From an uncultured Spartobacteria bacterium (lineage in GTDB: Bacteria > Verrucomicrobiota > Verrucomicrobiia > Chthoniobacterales > Chthoniobacteraceae): 64,000 nucleotides of DNA. Below are positions 1 to 8,918 of this stretch, piece after piece. The notes under the pieces were generated by a model. The model was not told where the DNA came from. It worked only from the letters and a program-made list of their open reading frames with translations, and searched no databases. The stretch lies in contig CAIURC010000005.1 of the NCBI GenBank assembly GCA_903901425.1, forward strand, positions 1-64,000. Reading direction: 5' to 3'. Each line of letters starts with the position of its first letter. Position 1 is the first letter of the stretch. The translations under genes and the position numbers were made by a program.

Positions 1-51
1 AGCTTTCAACCCAACCGCATGTTCGGTGTTGCCGTTAAAGCCGTTCCCTGA
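1..51 (+). CDS. possible 3' end of an upstream CDS (partial)
   Basis: Frame 1 is open from the first base and ends at a TGA at 49-51, giving the tail SFQPNRMFGVAVKAVP. It ends 58 bases before the DUF1552 gene on the same strand. Sixteen residues are too few to name a family, and an open frame of this length can arise by chance in GC-rich DNA. It could be the last gene of an upstream operon. Confidence 0.3.
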   Translation, partial: SFQPNRMFGVAVKAVP

Positions 52-109
52 AGCCGCGCAGGGTTGTACCGCTCAGCCGAAAATCTCGCCATAGCCACCG
101 AATCCCCCC

Positions 110-1408
110 ATGACCGCCAACACCCCGCTCAGCCGCCGTCGCTTCCTGCGCAGTAGCTCCGCCTGCATTGCGCTCCCAATCCTCGAATCGCTCGGGTTCC
201 GAAAATTTGTTTCTGCGGCTCCCGTGAACGTCCGGCCGAAACGCCTGATCTTCATGGGATTTGGTTGGGGGGTCACGCGCGAGACATGGTTTCCCGACCA
301 GAAGCAGACGGGCGCGGACTTTGTTCTTCCGGCCGGGCTGGCGCCGCTCGAGCGGCACCGGAAAGACATCACTGTGGTTCAGAACTGCACAAACAAGTTC
401 AGCAACGAAGCGCACTGGGGGAGCACGTTCTGGCTGACAGGCGCAAACCGGTACGCGGAACCCGGCCAAGGTTTTTCAAACAGCATTTCAGCGGACCAAG
501 TGGCAGCCGCACATCTGGGGAATGACACGCGGTTCACCTCGCTGCAGTTGGGCACGCCTGAAGCGCAGGAACAGGGACACGGCCCCGGTCTGTCGATGGC
601 GTGGGATGCCCGGGGCAAACCGATCGCAGGTGTGGATCATCCCGATGCCCTGTTTCATCGGCTGTTCTCTGCAGAAAAAGTTTCACTTAAGGAACGACAG
701 ATACATCTGGCCCAAAAGCGGAGTGTTCTGGACCTCCTAACAGGCGAACTCCGGAGTCTGAAGAGGCGCCTGTCCGCGGCGGACAGCCAGAAGGTGGAGG
801 AATACGCGCAGAGCATCCGTGACATCGAGACGAGGCTGGGGAAGGAGGAAAAATGGATGGGTGTGGTGAAGCCCGCAGCCCCCATGGGGCCACCTCGGGA
901 GGGACTCAAAGGCCGCGAAGAGATCGGGCTCATGTACGACCTGATGCTTGCCGCGATGCAGACCGACTCCTCCCGGGTCTTCACCTACAGGCAACCCGTC
1001 AACTCGCTGCTGAGTGACCTCGGCGTCCCGTACACCGGACATGATCTCACCCACTACGAACCCTCCCAGGGAGACCGAATGGAGTTTTCCCAAAAACGCG
1101 ATGCCGCCCAGAGTGCGCTTCTGGCGGGGTTCCTCGACAAACTCAAGTCCATTCAGGAACCCGACGGATCACGCCTGTTCGACCATGTGACGCTGGCTTA
1201 CGGGAGCAACATCAGCTCCATCCATTTCTTGAACAACTGCCCCACGATTCTCGCCGGAGGCGGAGCCGGGATCCGCTTGGGCCAGCACTTGGTGCTCCCG
1301 AAGGACACGCCCCTGTGCAATGTGTGGCTCACACTTCTTCAGGGAGTCGGGATTGCAACGGAACGCCACGGCGACAGCACCGGCCCCGTCAGTGCACTCC
1401 GCGCGTGA
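110..1408 (+). CDS. DUF1552 family exported protein (TAT signal)
   Basis: A 432-residue protein of the DUF1552 family. The N-terminus has a twin-arginine motif, SRRRFLR at residues 8-14, followed by a hydrophobic stretch, so export of a folded protein by the TAT system is expected. The body has the family look: PKRLIFMGFGWG after the signal, THYEPS and DQ-rich central segments, and a C-terminal LYGSN/ILAGGG-like region. The biochemical function of the family is unknown. These genes are typically paired with large cytochrome-like proteins in planctomycetes and verrucomicrobia, and that partner starts 17 bases downstream. The usual order in that pair is, from memory, cytochrome first, so the order here appears reversed. 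The ATG at 110 has no clear ribosome binding site. Confidence 0.88.
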   Translation: MTANTPLSRRRFLRSSSACIALPILESLGFRKFVSAAPVNVRPKRLIFMGFGWGVTRETWFPDQKQTGADFVLPAGLAPLERHRKDITVVQNCTNKFSNEAHWGSTFWLTGANRYAEPGQGFSNSISADQVAAAHLGNDTRFTSLQLGTPEAQEQGHGPGLSMAWDARGKPIAGVDHPDALFHRLFSAEKVSLKERQIHLAQKRSVLDLLTGELRSLKRRLSAADSQKVEEYAQSIRDIETRLGKEEKWMGVVKPAAPMGPPREGLKGREEIGLMYDLMLAAMQTDSSRVFTYRQPVNSLLSDLGVPYTGHDLTHYEPSQGDRMEFSQKRDAAQSALLAGFLDKLKSIQEPDGSRLFDHVTLAYGSNISSIHFLNNCPTILAGGGAGIRLGQHLVLPKDTPLCNVWLTLLQGVGIATERHGDSTGPVSALRA

Positions 1409-1425
1409 ACCCAATAACGCCCCCG

Positions 1426-4116
1426 ATGAACCCTCGCCATCTCTTCGCCAGTAAAAGCGCTGTCGCGTCCGTTTCGCTATGGGCGCGATTGTTCGCGATA
1501 TGTTGCCTCGCCACCCCATTGGAGTCGCCGGCGGCACAGGAAGGTGCCACTCCCCGGATCACCCTGGATGAGCGGCACCGCGATTTCCTCAAAGCCCACT
1601 GCGTGGAATGCCACGGAGAAAAGAAGCAGGAGGGAAAAGTGCGCCTGGACCAGATTTCTTTCCAACTCGACACCATCCAGGGAGCCGACCTGTGGCAGAA
1701 GGTCTTGAACAATCTCAATTCCGGGGACATGCCACCCGAGGACGCCCCTCAGCCGCCCCCACAGGCCAAAGCCAATTTTCTTGAAGCCCTTTCCCAGACG
1801 CTGGTCGCAGCACGCCGAACGTTGAGCGATTCCGGGGGACGTTCCTTGGTCCGTCGTCTAAACCGGCGTGAGTACCAGAACACGATTCGAGACCTACTCG
1901 GCGTGGAGGTGGACGTTAGAGACCTCCCCCCGGACACTGGAAACGGCACGTTCGACACCGTCGGTTCCTCCCTATTTCTGTCGAGCGACCAAATCGAACA
2001 GTACCTGGCCTTGGGGCGTCGGGCACTGGAGGACGCATTTAGCAGGCAATCCAGCGATCTAAAAAGAAAGGGGCCCCTGCGAATTCATGTAGAGACTGAG
2101 CAAGTGGCAAACCGTGAACTGAGGCAGGGCGCCGAATTCCACATTCGGGCGAGCGAACCAGTCCGGCAATGGTGGGCGACCGTAAATCAGGCCGCCGGGA
2201 ATCCTGAAAACGCCGGGGTGCTGCAGGAAATCCTCGCGCTTGCCGAGGTACGCGAGTCACCCGTTCGTTTCTACCGCCACTGGTCGAAGCTGAACGGTGC
2301 GCCACCTCCAACCGAGTTCGGGTTCAAAGATCCCGCCGAGGCAGAAATGAAGGAGGACGAGTTTGAGCGGGTCAAACGGTACGCGGATCGCTACGCGGAA
2401 CTGCCGCGTGTCGGAGATGGATCGTACCTGTTTGTGTTCCGGGTCAGGCCCGAGGAAAAAATCGCGCCTCCGGCATCTTGGCCACCGGGCCAGTACCTGT
2501 TGCGTTTCCGGGTGGCGGCGCTTCAAGGGGTACCGGAGTCTTGGCATTTCATTGAAGTGGGCCGACCCACCGTACCCGGGGCATACGATCTCATCAGTGC
2601 GCACCAAGTTGTGGGCACGCTCGAGGAACCGCAGGTGGTGGAGGTTCCCGTGACCCTGACCAGCACCGACCGACGGCCGTTTGCAATTCGGGAAAAGCGC
2701 AACAATTCGCGGGAACAGGAAGTGGCCCTCTGGGTTTTGCACGAGCGCAAACAAAAAGACTGGCGCCCCCCATCGGCATGGATTGACTGGATCGAGCTCG
2801 AAGGCCCAATCCCCACGGCTCCAACCTCCGACCTGTTCGCGGACAGACCGCCCCAGGAAATTCTGGCCCAGTTCACTGCAACGGCATTCCGCGGTCAAAC
2901 GCCGCGCCCCGAATTCATTGACGGCCTCGCCCGGATTTACGAAGCGCACCGTTCCGCCGGCGCTTCCCATGAAAAGGCGCTCATTGAAAGCCTCTCGGTG
3001 GTCTTGGCTTCACCCGGGTTTGTTTACCTTGCAGAACCGGGCCCCGATCCAGGCACAGAAACGGCGGTTACCCAGCACCGGGTGCCGCGTCACCTTTCGC
3101 CGGCGGAATTGGCCTCGCGGCTAAGTTACTTTCTTTGGAGTGCTCCGCCAGACACAGGCTTGCTTTCCACACCAGACTTGGCTTCTCCAAAACGGCTTGG
3201 CGAACAACTCGAACGCCTCATTCAGAGTCCGAAATCGGATGCGTTTGTCCGCGGTTTTGTCCACCAATGGCTCGGTCTGGATCGGCTGAATTTCTTCCAG
3301 TTCAATCCCCGGGAATTTCCCGGGTTCGACGACAGTTTCAAAAATGCGGCGCGGGAGGAGGTGTTCCGAACATTTGCACACGTTCTGCGCAACCGGGGTG
3401 CCCTGAGCGAGCTTCTTAAAAGCGAACGGGTCGTGGTAAACGGTCTTCTCGCCCAGTTTTACGGGCTGGAGGGAGTTACCGGTGACGCATGGCAGCCGGT
3501 TTCACTTGCGGCCGGCTCCCCCCGGGGAGGGCTTTTGGGGATGAGCGCCATCCTGGCCATGGGCAGCAACGGGGAGCGCACCAGCCCGGTTGAACGCGGC
3601 GCCTGGATCCTCCGGAAAATCCTTCATGATCCGCCGCCCCCTGCCCCGCCCAACGTCCCGCAGTTGAGCCGGCTCGCGGACCGGCCGCTCAGTCCAAGGG
3701 AACGGATCGCCGCCCACCAGGACCTGCCCCAGTGCACGCACTGCCACCGCAAGATCGATCCCCTCGGGTTCGGCCTGGAAAACTTTGATGCATCAGGGGC
3801 ATGGCGGGTCTCTGAAAAGTACCGGAAATCCCATTCGGGACAGGGCCCATGGCCGGTGGACCCGAGCGGCGTTTTTTTCAACGGACCCGCATTCAAGGAT
3901 TACTTCGAACTCAGGAACCTAATCTCCGAACGCGTGGACGATTTTGCACAAGGATTCACAGAGGCACTCATTGAGTACGCGCTGGGGCGGCCTTACGGGT
4001 TCAGCGACGCGCAACTCGCCGCCGACATCCTTGCGCACGCCAAGGCACGGAACTACGAACTGTTTGCATTCTTCGAAGGCTTGGTTGTCTCGGAGAGTTT
4101 CCTAGGCAAACGCTGA
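1426..4116 (+). CDS. Planctomycete-type cytochrome c protein (DUF1587/1592/1595/1588/1585)
   Basis: An 896-residue secreted protein with two c-type heme motifs. The order is: signal peptide (roughly residues 1-38); heme site CVECH at 59-63; DUF1587 with RRLNRREYQNTIRDLLGV; a long middle region; a DUF1595-like helix bundle; DUF1592 with LSPAELASRLSYFLWSAPPD; DUF1588 with RTSPVERGAWIL and a PPPPAPPNVP linker; then DUF1585 with a second heme site CTHCH and IDPLGFGLENFD. Both CxxCH sites suggest periplasmic electron transfer, but the reaction is unknown. The frame is open from 1315, inside the previous gene. I chose the ATG at 1426 because a signal peptide begins there and it follows the DUF1552 stop by 17 bases. 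The two genes are probably co-transcribed. Confidence 0.88.
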   Translation: MNPRHLFASKSAVASVSLWARLFAICCLATPLESPAAQEGATPRITLDERHRDFLKAHCVECHGEKKQEGKVRLDQISFQLDTIQGADLWQKVLNNLNSGDMPPEDAPQPPPQAKANFLEALSQTLVAARRTLSDSGGRSLVRRLNRREYQNTIRDLLGVEVDVRDLPPDTGNGTFDTVGSSLFLSSDQIEQYLALGRRALEDAFSRQSSDLKRKGPLRIHVETEQVANRELRQGAEFHIRASEPVRQWWATVNQAAGNPENAGVLQEILALAEVRESPVRFYRHWSKLNGAPPPTEFGFKDPAEAEMKEDEFERVKRYADRYAELPRVGDGSYLFVFRVRPEEKIAPPASWPPGQYLLRFRVAALQGVPESWHFIEVGRPTVPGAYDLISAHQVVGTLEEPQVVEVPVTLTSTDRRPFAIREKRNNSREQEVALWVLHERKQKDWRPPSAWIDWIELEGPIPTAPTSDLFADRPPQEILAQFTATAFRGQTPRPEFIDGLARIYEAHRSAGASHEKALIESLSVVLASPGFVYLAEPGPDPGTETAVTQHRVPRHLSPAELASRLSYFLWSAPPDTGLLSTPDLASPKRLGEQLERLIQSPKSDAFVRGFVHQWLGLDRLNFFQFNPREFPGFDDSFKNAAREEVFRTFAHVLRNRGALSELLKSERVVVNGLLAQFYGLEGVTGDAWQPVSLAAGSPRGGLLGMSAILAMGSNGERTSPVERGAWILRKILHDPPPPAPPNVPQLSRLADRPLSPRERIAAHQDLPQCTHCHRKIDPLGFGLENFDASGAWRVSEKYRKSHSGQGPWPVDPSGVFFNGPAFKDYFELRNLISERVDDFAQGFTEALIEYALGRPYGFSDAQLAADILAHAKARNYELFAFFEGLVVSESFLGKR

Positions 4117-4166
4117 ATCAGAGCGGATGCACCGCGTCTAGCCCGTTTAGCAACGGCTCGGGATGT

Positions 4167-5216
4167 TCACCGCCGGACTGCGACCAGTGCATTCGCCTTC
4201 CGTGTGTCCCACTGGTAACTGAGCTGGAAAGGAAGCGGCCCGCGGCTTTCGGCGGCATGGCGCGCGGCGAGATCGGGCTGGAAATACTTTGAAAACGCGC
4301 CCCCTGTGGTGCCGGAGTAATTCCCGTAGTGCTTGATGTTCCAGTCTGCGCTGCGGAACGCCCGCAACGGGAGCCCGCTGTCGTCCTGAATGAGCACCCG
4401 GCAGTGGGAGAGCAGGAACTGTCGGCAGTTTGAAAAACCGGGCTCGTGAAGCAGGTAGGAGGCAGCCTTGAGCAGGCCCATGCCGTCCCGCCCCATCCGG
4501 TCACAGAACGCCATCACGGCACGGCCGCTCCCACCGTTGGACAGATCGCCATTGAAGTAGTAGGCGGTTTGGCGCTGGAACCATCCGCTTCGAAAATCAA
4601 TCCGGACCCCGGAAACGCCCGGGGAGAATCGCTCCACCGACTCCACGGTGCAGCCCGTGCGCGCCAAGAACAAACAGATCAACGGCGTTGTCCCCCCCAG
4701 GTCGCCCCCCAGATCCGAGCGCATATCGGCCGTGATGAAGTAGGCAAAACGCATCAGGGTGGCCAGGGAGCGCCGGACCCCGCGCAGTGCCCGCTCGAGG
4801 CCGGCAGGACTCAACCGGCTCAGGTCGGGCAACCCGCCCACTGGTTCCGTGCCGCAGAGCACATAATCCGAAGCGTTCGGATACAGGGTCCGCGCGTAAA
4901 GGATGTCGGGTCCGCTGAACAGGTAGTAGCACGGGTCTGAACTCCGGTTCCCGGGCACGGCCCAGTACGCCCAGGAACCGGCACGGCCCAAGGAACGCTT
5001 TTTAGCCCCCTCCCACGCCCGGTCCATCTCCCGGGCATGTTCCCGCCAGGCAGGAGTGTCCATCTGATGGGCCAACGGGGAACTCCCGGAAACCCGCAGC
5101 CCTGCCAGAAACCGGGCAGTATCGTTCACGGAAGGTTTTTCAGCGGCGAGGATCGACGCCGGGAAAATGAAAACAAGAAGAAGGAGATGCCACACAGGAT
5201 GTTTAAATACTCCCAA
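4167..5216 (-). CDS. conserved hypothetical exported protein
   Basis: A 349-residue protein of no family I recognise. Residues 1-24 form a clean signal peptide (WHLLLLVFIFPASILA), so it is probably periplasmic or outer-membrane-facing. The mature part is rich in aromatic residues, with SWAYWAVPGNRSSDPCYYLF, PNASDYVLCGTEPVGG and NWNIKHYGNYSG-type segments, and looks globular. The first codon is TTG at 5216. An in-frame GTG at 5195, also before the hydrophobic core, is an equally good start. The gene is convergent with the cytochrome gene, 50 bases away, and is followed upstream by another minus-strand gene at 5250. Confidence 0.6.
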   Translation of the reverse strand: MGVFKHPVWHLLLLVFIFPASILAAEKPSVNDTARFLAGLRVSGSSPLAHQMDTPAWREHAREMDRAWEGAKKRSLGRAGSWAYWAVPGNRSSDPCYYLFSGPDILYARTLYPNASDYVLCGTEPVGGLPDLSRLSPAGLERALRGVRRSLATLMRFAYFITADMRSDLGGDLGGTTPLICLFLARTGCTVESVERFSPGVSGVRIDFRSGWFQRQTAYYFNGDLSNGGSGRAVMAFCDRMGRDGMGLLKAASYLLHEPGFSNCRQFLLSHCRVLIQDDSGLPLRAFRSADWNIKHYGNYSGTTGGAFSKYFQPDLAARHAAESRGPLPFQLSYQWDTRKANALVAVRR

Positions 5217-5249
5217 CCCCTGCCCATTTCCGGCGCGCGTTGCAAGCCT

Positions 5250-5666
5250 TCAGCCGCCGGTCCGCCCGTTGGTCTCCCGCCAGAACGGACCGCAGTAGTA
5301 GGCCATCAGGATGCAGAACCCGATACCGAAAGGAATCAGCGACAACTGCCGCAGGCCGAAGCCACCAAACAGGTCCTCGTCCCACCCAAAGAACTCGCCC
5401 ACCATCCAGGTGCAGTTGGCCAAGATCCAAAAATCAATGGCGAGATTGTGCATCAGTTCGGATCTCAGATGCCGGGTCTGCCATGTGATCAGCACCGCTA
5501 CGGTCAGCGTGGGTACGATCATGCCCAGCCCCCCCATCCGCCAGTTCATGGCCCAGCAGGCATCCTTCAACAACCAGAGCAGAATGTGCAGGTTTTCAAT
5601 TCGGCGGAACCGGAGCGGGATCCCATAGATGGATTCCCCGGGAGGCTCCGTTGGGCTCAGTTTCAT
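5250..5666 (-). CDS. small integral membrane protein, unknown function
   Basis: About 138 residues with three or four hydrophobic segments (around LHILLWLLKDACWAMNW, MIVPTLTVAVLI, LAIDFWILANCTWMVGEFF and LIPFGIGFCILMAYYC), so an inner-membrane protein. I do not recognise the family. The frame opens at a GTG at 5675, but the ATG at 5666 is preferred: AGGG lies eight bases before it. It lies on the same strand just upstream of the exported protein ending at 4167, with 33 bases between them, so the two may be co-transcribed. Confidence 0.55.
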   Translation of the reverse strand: MKLSPTEPPGESIYGIPLRFRRIENLHILLWLLKDACWAMNWRMGGLGMIVPTLTVAVLITWQTRHLRSELMHNLAIDFWILANCTWMVGEFFGWDEDLFGGFGLRQLSLIPFGIGFCILMAYYCGPFWRETNGRTGG

Positions 5667-5908
5667 CCGAAGCACCCTGCCAGAAAACCGGTCACAGATC
5701 CCGGGTAAAAGTTTTCCAGCGCACGTTTTTTAGGAAATGCCGGCGGAACTCGCCCGGAAGGACAACCCTCCCATCGGGTTGAGCGCGCAGTGCGTCGCCT
5801 AGGATTGGCGGATCCGCCTCCTTCCATGGTTTGCGACAGGCCGGTCTTGCCGGGTTTGGACCCGCAACAAGCTCCGGCCAGTGCCGGCCAGTGCCGGCCC
5901 GGCGGGCA
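5667..5908. other. intergenic region with a short GC-rich tandem repeat
   Basis: No credible gene here. An ORF running through it continues antisense in another frame of the lipoprotein gene and was discarded. The stretch contains a T-run near 5730 without a convincing hairpin, and the 10-base tandem repeat listed separately. Confidence 0.4.
5874..5899. repeat. 2.6-copy 10-bp tandem repeat CCGGCCAGTG
   Basis: Two full copies and a partial third copy of CCGGCCAGTG lie directly downstream of the lipoprotein stop codon. The repeated CCGGCC can also fold on itself. Such small direct repeats usually arise by replication slippage, and no function is evident. Confidence 0.7.
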
Positions 5909-6376
5909 TCACTCTGCGGAGGACCTGCCCGGCTCGTCGCTCTCGAGGAAATAGGCCAGCTTCCAGCGCTGCTCCTCGATGCGGAACCCGATGCGTGGCC
6001 CACGGTACGAGGAGCGCGTGACGAACTCTGGCGGTCCGACCAGGTAGTCGTCCTTTGCGACGAGGCGTCCCTCAAGGAGCCGGGCAAGTTCCCCCCAAAG
6101 TTGTTTCCGGTTCCAGTAGCCAAAAAAATCCTCCTGGTCCGGGTTGGGATCCCAGCGGAATCCGAAGTCGGCCGTCATTTCGGCGGCAAGAGCGGCTCCA
6201 TCCCGGTTAAAAACGGCAACCCTCAACCGTTCCTGCAGGGCTTGAATGGAGGTGTCCTTTGGGGGCGGAGGTTGAGGCAGGGTGAGCGGGGCGGGCTTGG
6301 GTTTGCGGCCTGGAGAGGCGCATCCCGCAGATGCGAGAAGGCCAAGGCTCAAAATTAGGGGGCACGCCCGGTTCAC
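5909..6376 (-). CDS. small lipoprotein, possible NTF2-like fold
   Basis: A 155-residue lipoprotein starting at GTG 6376. The N-terminus VNRACPLILSLGLLASAGC ends in a lipobox-like cysteine at residue 19 and is followed by a proline-rich linker (KPKPAPLTLPQPPPPK). The rest, from ALQERLRVAVFNRDGAALAAEM through RIEEQRWKLAYFLES, has the length and pattern of an NTF2/SnoaL-like domain, which is an inference only. The open frame extends 300 codons further upstream to 7282, but that part is antisense to the kinase-like gene and is not coding. The gene is divergent from the kinase-like gene, 99 bases away. Confidence 0.6.
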   Translation of the reverse strand: MNRACPLILSLGLLASAGCASPGRKPKPAPLTLPQPPPPKDTSIQALQERLRVAVFNRDGAALAAEMTADFGFRWDPNPDQEDFFGYWNRKQLWGELARLLEGRLVAKDDYLVGPPEFVTRSSYRGPRIGFRIEEQRWKLAYFLESDEPGRSSAE

Positions 6377-6475
6377 ACCCCGAATCCAAACACGGAAGCT
6401 GCGGGGGATCAACCCGGGGTTGATCTCCGAACTCGCCTTCGAGTCCGGAACCGGGTTGGATCCGGCCCTGAAGCC

Positions 6476-7522
6476 GTGCAAATCCCGTCCAAGAAGAAGA
6501 CCATCTATCCCGTGGAACCTCCGTTGCGGGCCTATCTGAGGTCGTACGCTCGGGAACTGCCTCTGCCCACGCAATACGAAACGCTCCGGCGTTTCACCGA
6601 ATGCACGACTCTGCTCGACAAGCACGGGCGGGATACCCTTTGGCAGACCGTGATTTATCGGGCAGACGAAATGCGCGAGATCCACACTGGGCTCCGCCAG
6701 ACCTACGGACTTCTGAAGGCGAGCGAGGAATCCTCTTTCATCGAGCATTTGCGGGTGGACCGCATTGATTTCTGCGAGTTCGGAAACTCCCAACCATTCC
6801 GGATCCGGATCGTAAACGCCTACAACGACAACCAGGATTATTTTTACATCAAAAAGGCGGACTCTTCGCGGATCTATGGACTCGAACTGGAGCACCTGCT
6901 TTCCCCGAACCGAATCCTGTATTTTGTGGATCGCAACACTCTGGTGGAGGAGCACATTGTGGGGATACCAGGCGACCAGTTCATTGAGCGCCACCTGACC
7001 GATCCCGGCTCCATGGAGCTTCGGATCGCAAAAGAGTTCGTGAAGTTCAATGAACGCTGTTTCATCCGGCTTTTGGGCGATATGCGTCCGTGCAATTACG
7101 TGGTGGATGTCACGCCGGACTTTGAACAGGTCCAGTACCGGATCCGGCCGATGGACTTTGACCAGCAGTGCTACGAGGGACGCAGATCCTTTTACCGGCC
7201 CCAGTATTTTAAAGGGAACAATCCGCTGGTGCATTTTGGGATGAAACACATGGACGTCCAGTCCATGCGCCAGTACCAGCACGAGGAGCGGTCCCTGATT
7301 TCGCTCCGGATGCGTTTTGAACGGAACCGTCTGGCATGGCTCATGGATGCGATGGTCCGCGAACCTCTGGCACCGGAAGCCAAAATTCTACAACTCCGCG
7401 AGGAACTGGCCGATTTCTACCATGACCCTCAGTTCCTCTCCTTGGGAACCATGGGACAACTGGTCAAGCACAGCCTCGACAGCCTCAATCACATGCACCA
7501 AGACGTGCCGTTCCCCTCCTGA
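6476..7522 (+). CDS. putative divergent kinase-fold (APH/protein-kinase-like) protein
   Basis: A 348-residue cytoplasmic protein of no family I can name. Motifs appear in the order of a protein-kinase/aminoglycoside-phosphotransferase fold: a lysine in DYFYIKK (126-127); acidic GLELEH 10-13 residues later (137-139), suited to the alpha-C salt bridge; a hinge-like LVEEHIVGIPG (156-166); a catalytic-loop-like GDMRPCNYVVD (201-211) with D202 and N207; and MDFD (226-229) in place of DFG. The spacing fits the fold. The substrate is unknown, and HGD is reduced to GD. The start is GTG 6476 with no clear ribosome site. It is flanked by a divergent lipoprotein and a convergent GT39 gene. Kinase activity is inferred, not established. 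Confidence 0.55.
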   Translation: MQIPSKKKTIYPVEPPLRAYLRSYARELPLPTQYETLRRFTECTTLLDKHGRDTLWQTVIYRADEMREIHTGLRQTYGLLKASEESSFIEHLRVDRIDFCEFGNSQPFRIRIVNAYNDNQDYFYIKKADSSRIYGLELEHLLSPNRILYFVDRNTLVEEHIVGIPGDQFIERHLTDPGSMELRIAKEFVKFNERCFIRLLGDMRPCNYVVDVTPDFEQVQYRIRPMDFDQQCYEGRRSFYRPQYFKGNNPLVHFGMKHMDVQSMRQYQHEERSLISLRMRFERNRLAWLMDAMVREPLAPEAKILQLREELADFYHDPQFLSLGTMGQLVKHSLDSLNHMHQDVPFPS

Positions 7523-7531
7523 ATCCGGTTT

Positions 7532-8707
7532 TCAGCGCCCCCCGGACAACTGCCAGAACCCGGCGAACTCGTCATGCAACCCGCTGACGAGATAGATCCC
7601 GCCTTGGGCTACCGCGAAAAGGAATGAAAGGACGGCGGCCAAGGCATAACCGCTTTGGTTTTTTAACCTGAGTGCAACCACCCCGTACCATGCGGGCAGC
7701 GCCGGCGCTAGGTAACGCATTTCGCACGTGGTTCCCAGTCCCACCAAGACGGTCATCGCAACCAACCAGAAAAGACCAAATGCCGCCAACCAGCGGCCCC
7801 CGTCAATCCCGCCGGCGCGCTCATCCTTTCTCGCCCCCGCAAAACACGCCCAGATCCCGCTGCAGAGCAGGACCGGATTGATCCCCAGCAACCGGGTCCA
7901 GTAGGCGGATGGCGAGGTTTGCAGGGCAGCGGCCATGAACCCACTTTTATCTCCCAGGGATGCACCTTCCAAAACCCAACCAGGACTCCAAACGCCATAT
8001 ACATGGTGGAACCAAATGAACCACGGCCCCACCAGCACTGCGGGCCCTGCAGCCAATTGTGCAAGAGCACGGATCCGTCCCGCGCCAGACGCGAAGCACA
8101 GGCCAACGCCAAAAAATCCCAGGGCGCAGAGCGCGTGAATCTTCAACAACCCGCTCAACCCCACCAGCACCCCACATCCCAAGATCCACCCGGCACGGCG
8201 GTGCGAAAGAAAACGCAGAAAGCAGACCACCGCAAGGGTGAGGAACCCGGCCAGCAGACTGTCCATCCAGAGCTTGCGTCCGACAAAGATCATGAGCGGA
8301 TCAAACACCAGAGCGCCCATGGCAAGGAGCCATGGCCAATCGGGAGCGGCCGACTCCACCTGCATGCGGTTTCTGCGCCACTCGAGAAAGACGCCGGTCA
8401 CCGCCAACAGATGTCCCGCCCAGGAGATCAGGACGCCGCCTTTTTCAAACCCAAGCGCCAGAAAAGCGGCGAGCAATGCGGGATACAGCGGCGGGTGATG
8501 AAACAAGGGCCGGTCATACACGACTGCCGGCAACGCAGTCAGGATCTCGGTGCCCTGCAGACTGTATTTTCCGGTTTGAAGCCAGTTACCGGCCAGTTGG
8601 AGGTAGACCAGTTCGTCCACGCCTTGGTGCGCAAAGAAAAGCGAGGGCAACTTCAACACGCAAACGGCCAGCAGAAGCCCCCCCAAAAGGCGGAATGACG
8701 GTTTCAT
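7532..8707 (-). CDS. GT39/ArnT-like membrane glycosyltransferase
   Basis: A 391-residue polytopic membrane protein with about nine or ten hydrophobic segments. The first periplasmic loop carries an acidic pair, D31-E32 in GVDELVYLQLA, and HHPPLYP at 70-76. These match the GT-C glycosyltransferases of the PMT/ArnT type (PF13231), which transfer a sugar from a polyprenyl-phosphate donor to lipid or protein acceptors on the periplasmic face. It is shorter than ArnT (about 550 residues), lacking the soluble C-terminal part, as is common for uncharacterised family members. It ends nine bases from the convergent kinase-like gene. Acceptor and sugar cannot be told from the sequence. Confidence 0.75.
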   Translation of the reverse strand: MKPSFRLLGGLLLAVCVLKLPSLFFAHQGVDELVYLQLAGNWLQTGKYSLQGTEILTALPAVVYDRPLFHHPPLYPALLAAFLALGFEKGGVLISWAGHLLAVTGVFLEWRRNRMQVESAAPDWPWLLAMGALVFDPLMIFVGRKLWMDSLLAGFLTLAVVCFLRFLSHRRAGWILGCGVLVGLSGLLKIHALCALGFFGVGLCFASGAGRIRALAQLAAGPAVLVGPWFIWFHHVYGVWSPGWVLEGASLGDKSGFMAAALQTSPSAYWTRLLGINPVLLCSGIWACFAGARKDERAGGIDGGRWLAAFGLFWLVAMTVLVGLGTTCEMRYLAPALPAWYGVVALRLKNQSGYALAAVLSFLFAVAQGGIYLVSGLHDEFAGFWQLSGGR

Positions 8708-8918
8708 CGGCGCCTAGCTTCCTGTTTCATAGACCGGCGTCCAGAACGGAAGCGTCTCCCCGCAGGCACCCAAAAGAACCCGGCGAGGCAAAAAAATCTT
8801 TTTCGTTTTGATTTTGTAAAGGAACTCCCATAAGAAATGCCGCGCCGGCGCGGTTCTCCCCAGGCTCCATTCGTTGTGTCCGTTTGCAGCGTTCAGTCAG
8901 CTCCAACCCTTCGATACC

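Noticed and set aside
5909-7282. 457-residue minus-strand ORF extending past the lipoprotein
   Set aside because: Only the last 155 codons behave like a protein with a signal peptide; the upstream part is antisense to the kinase-like gene.
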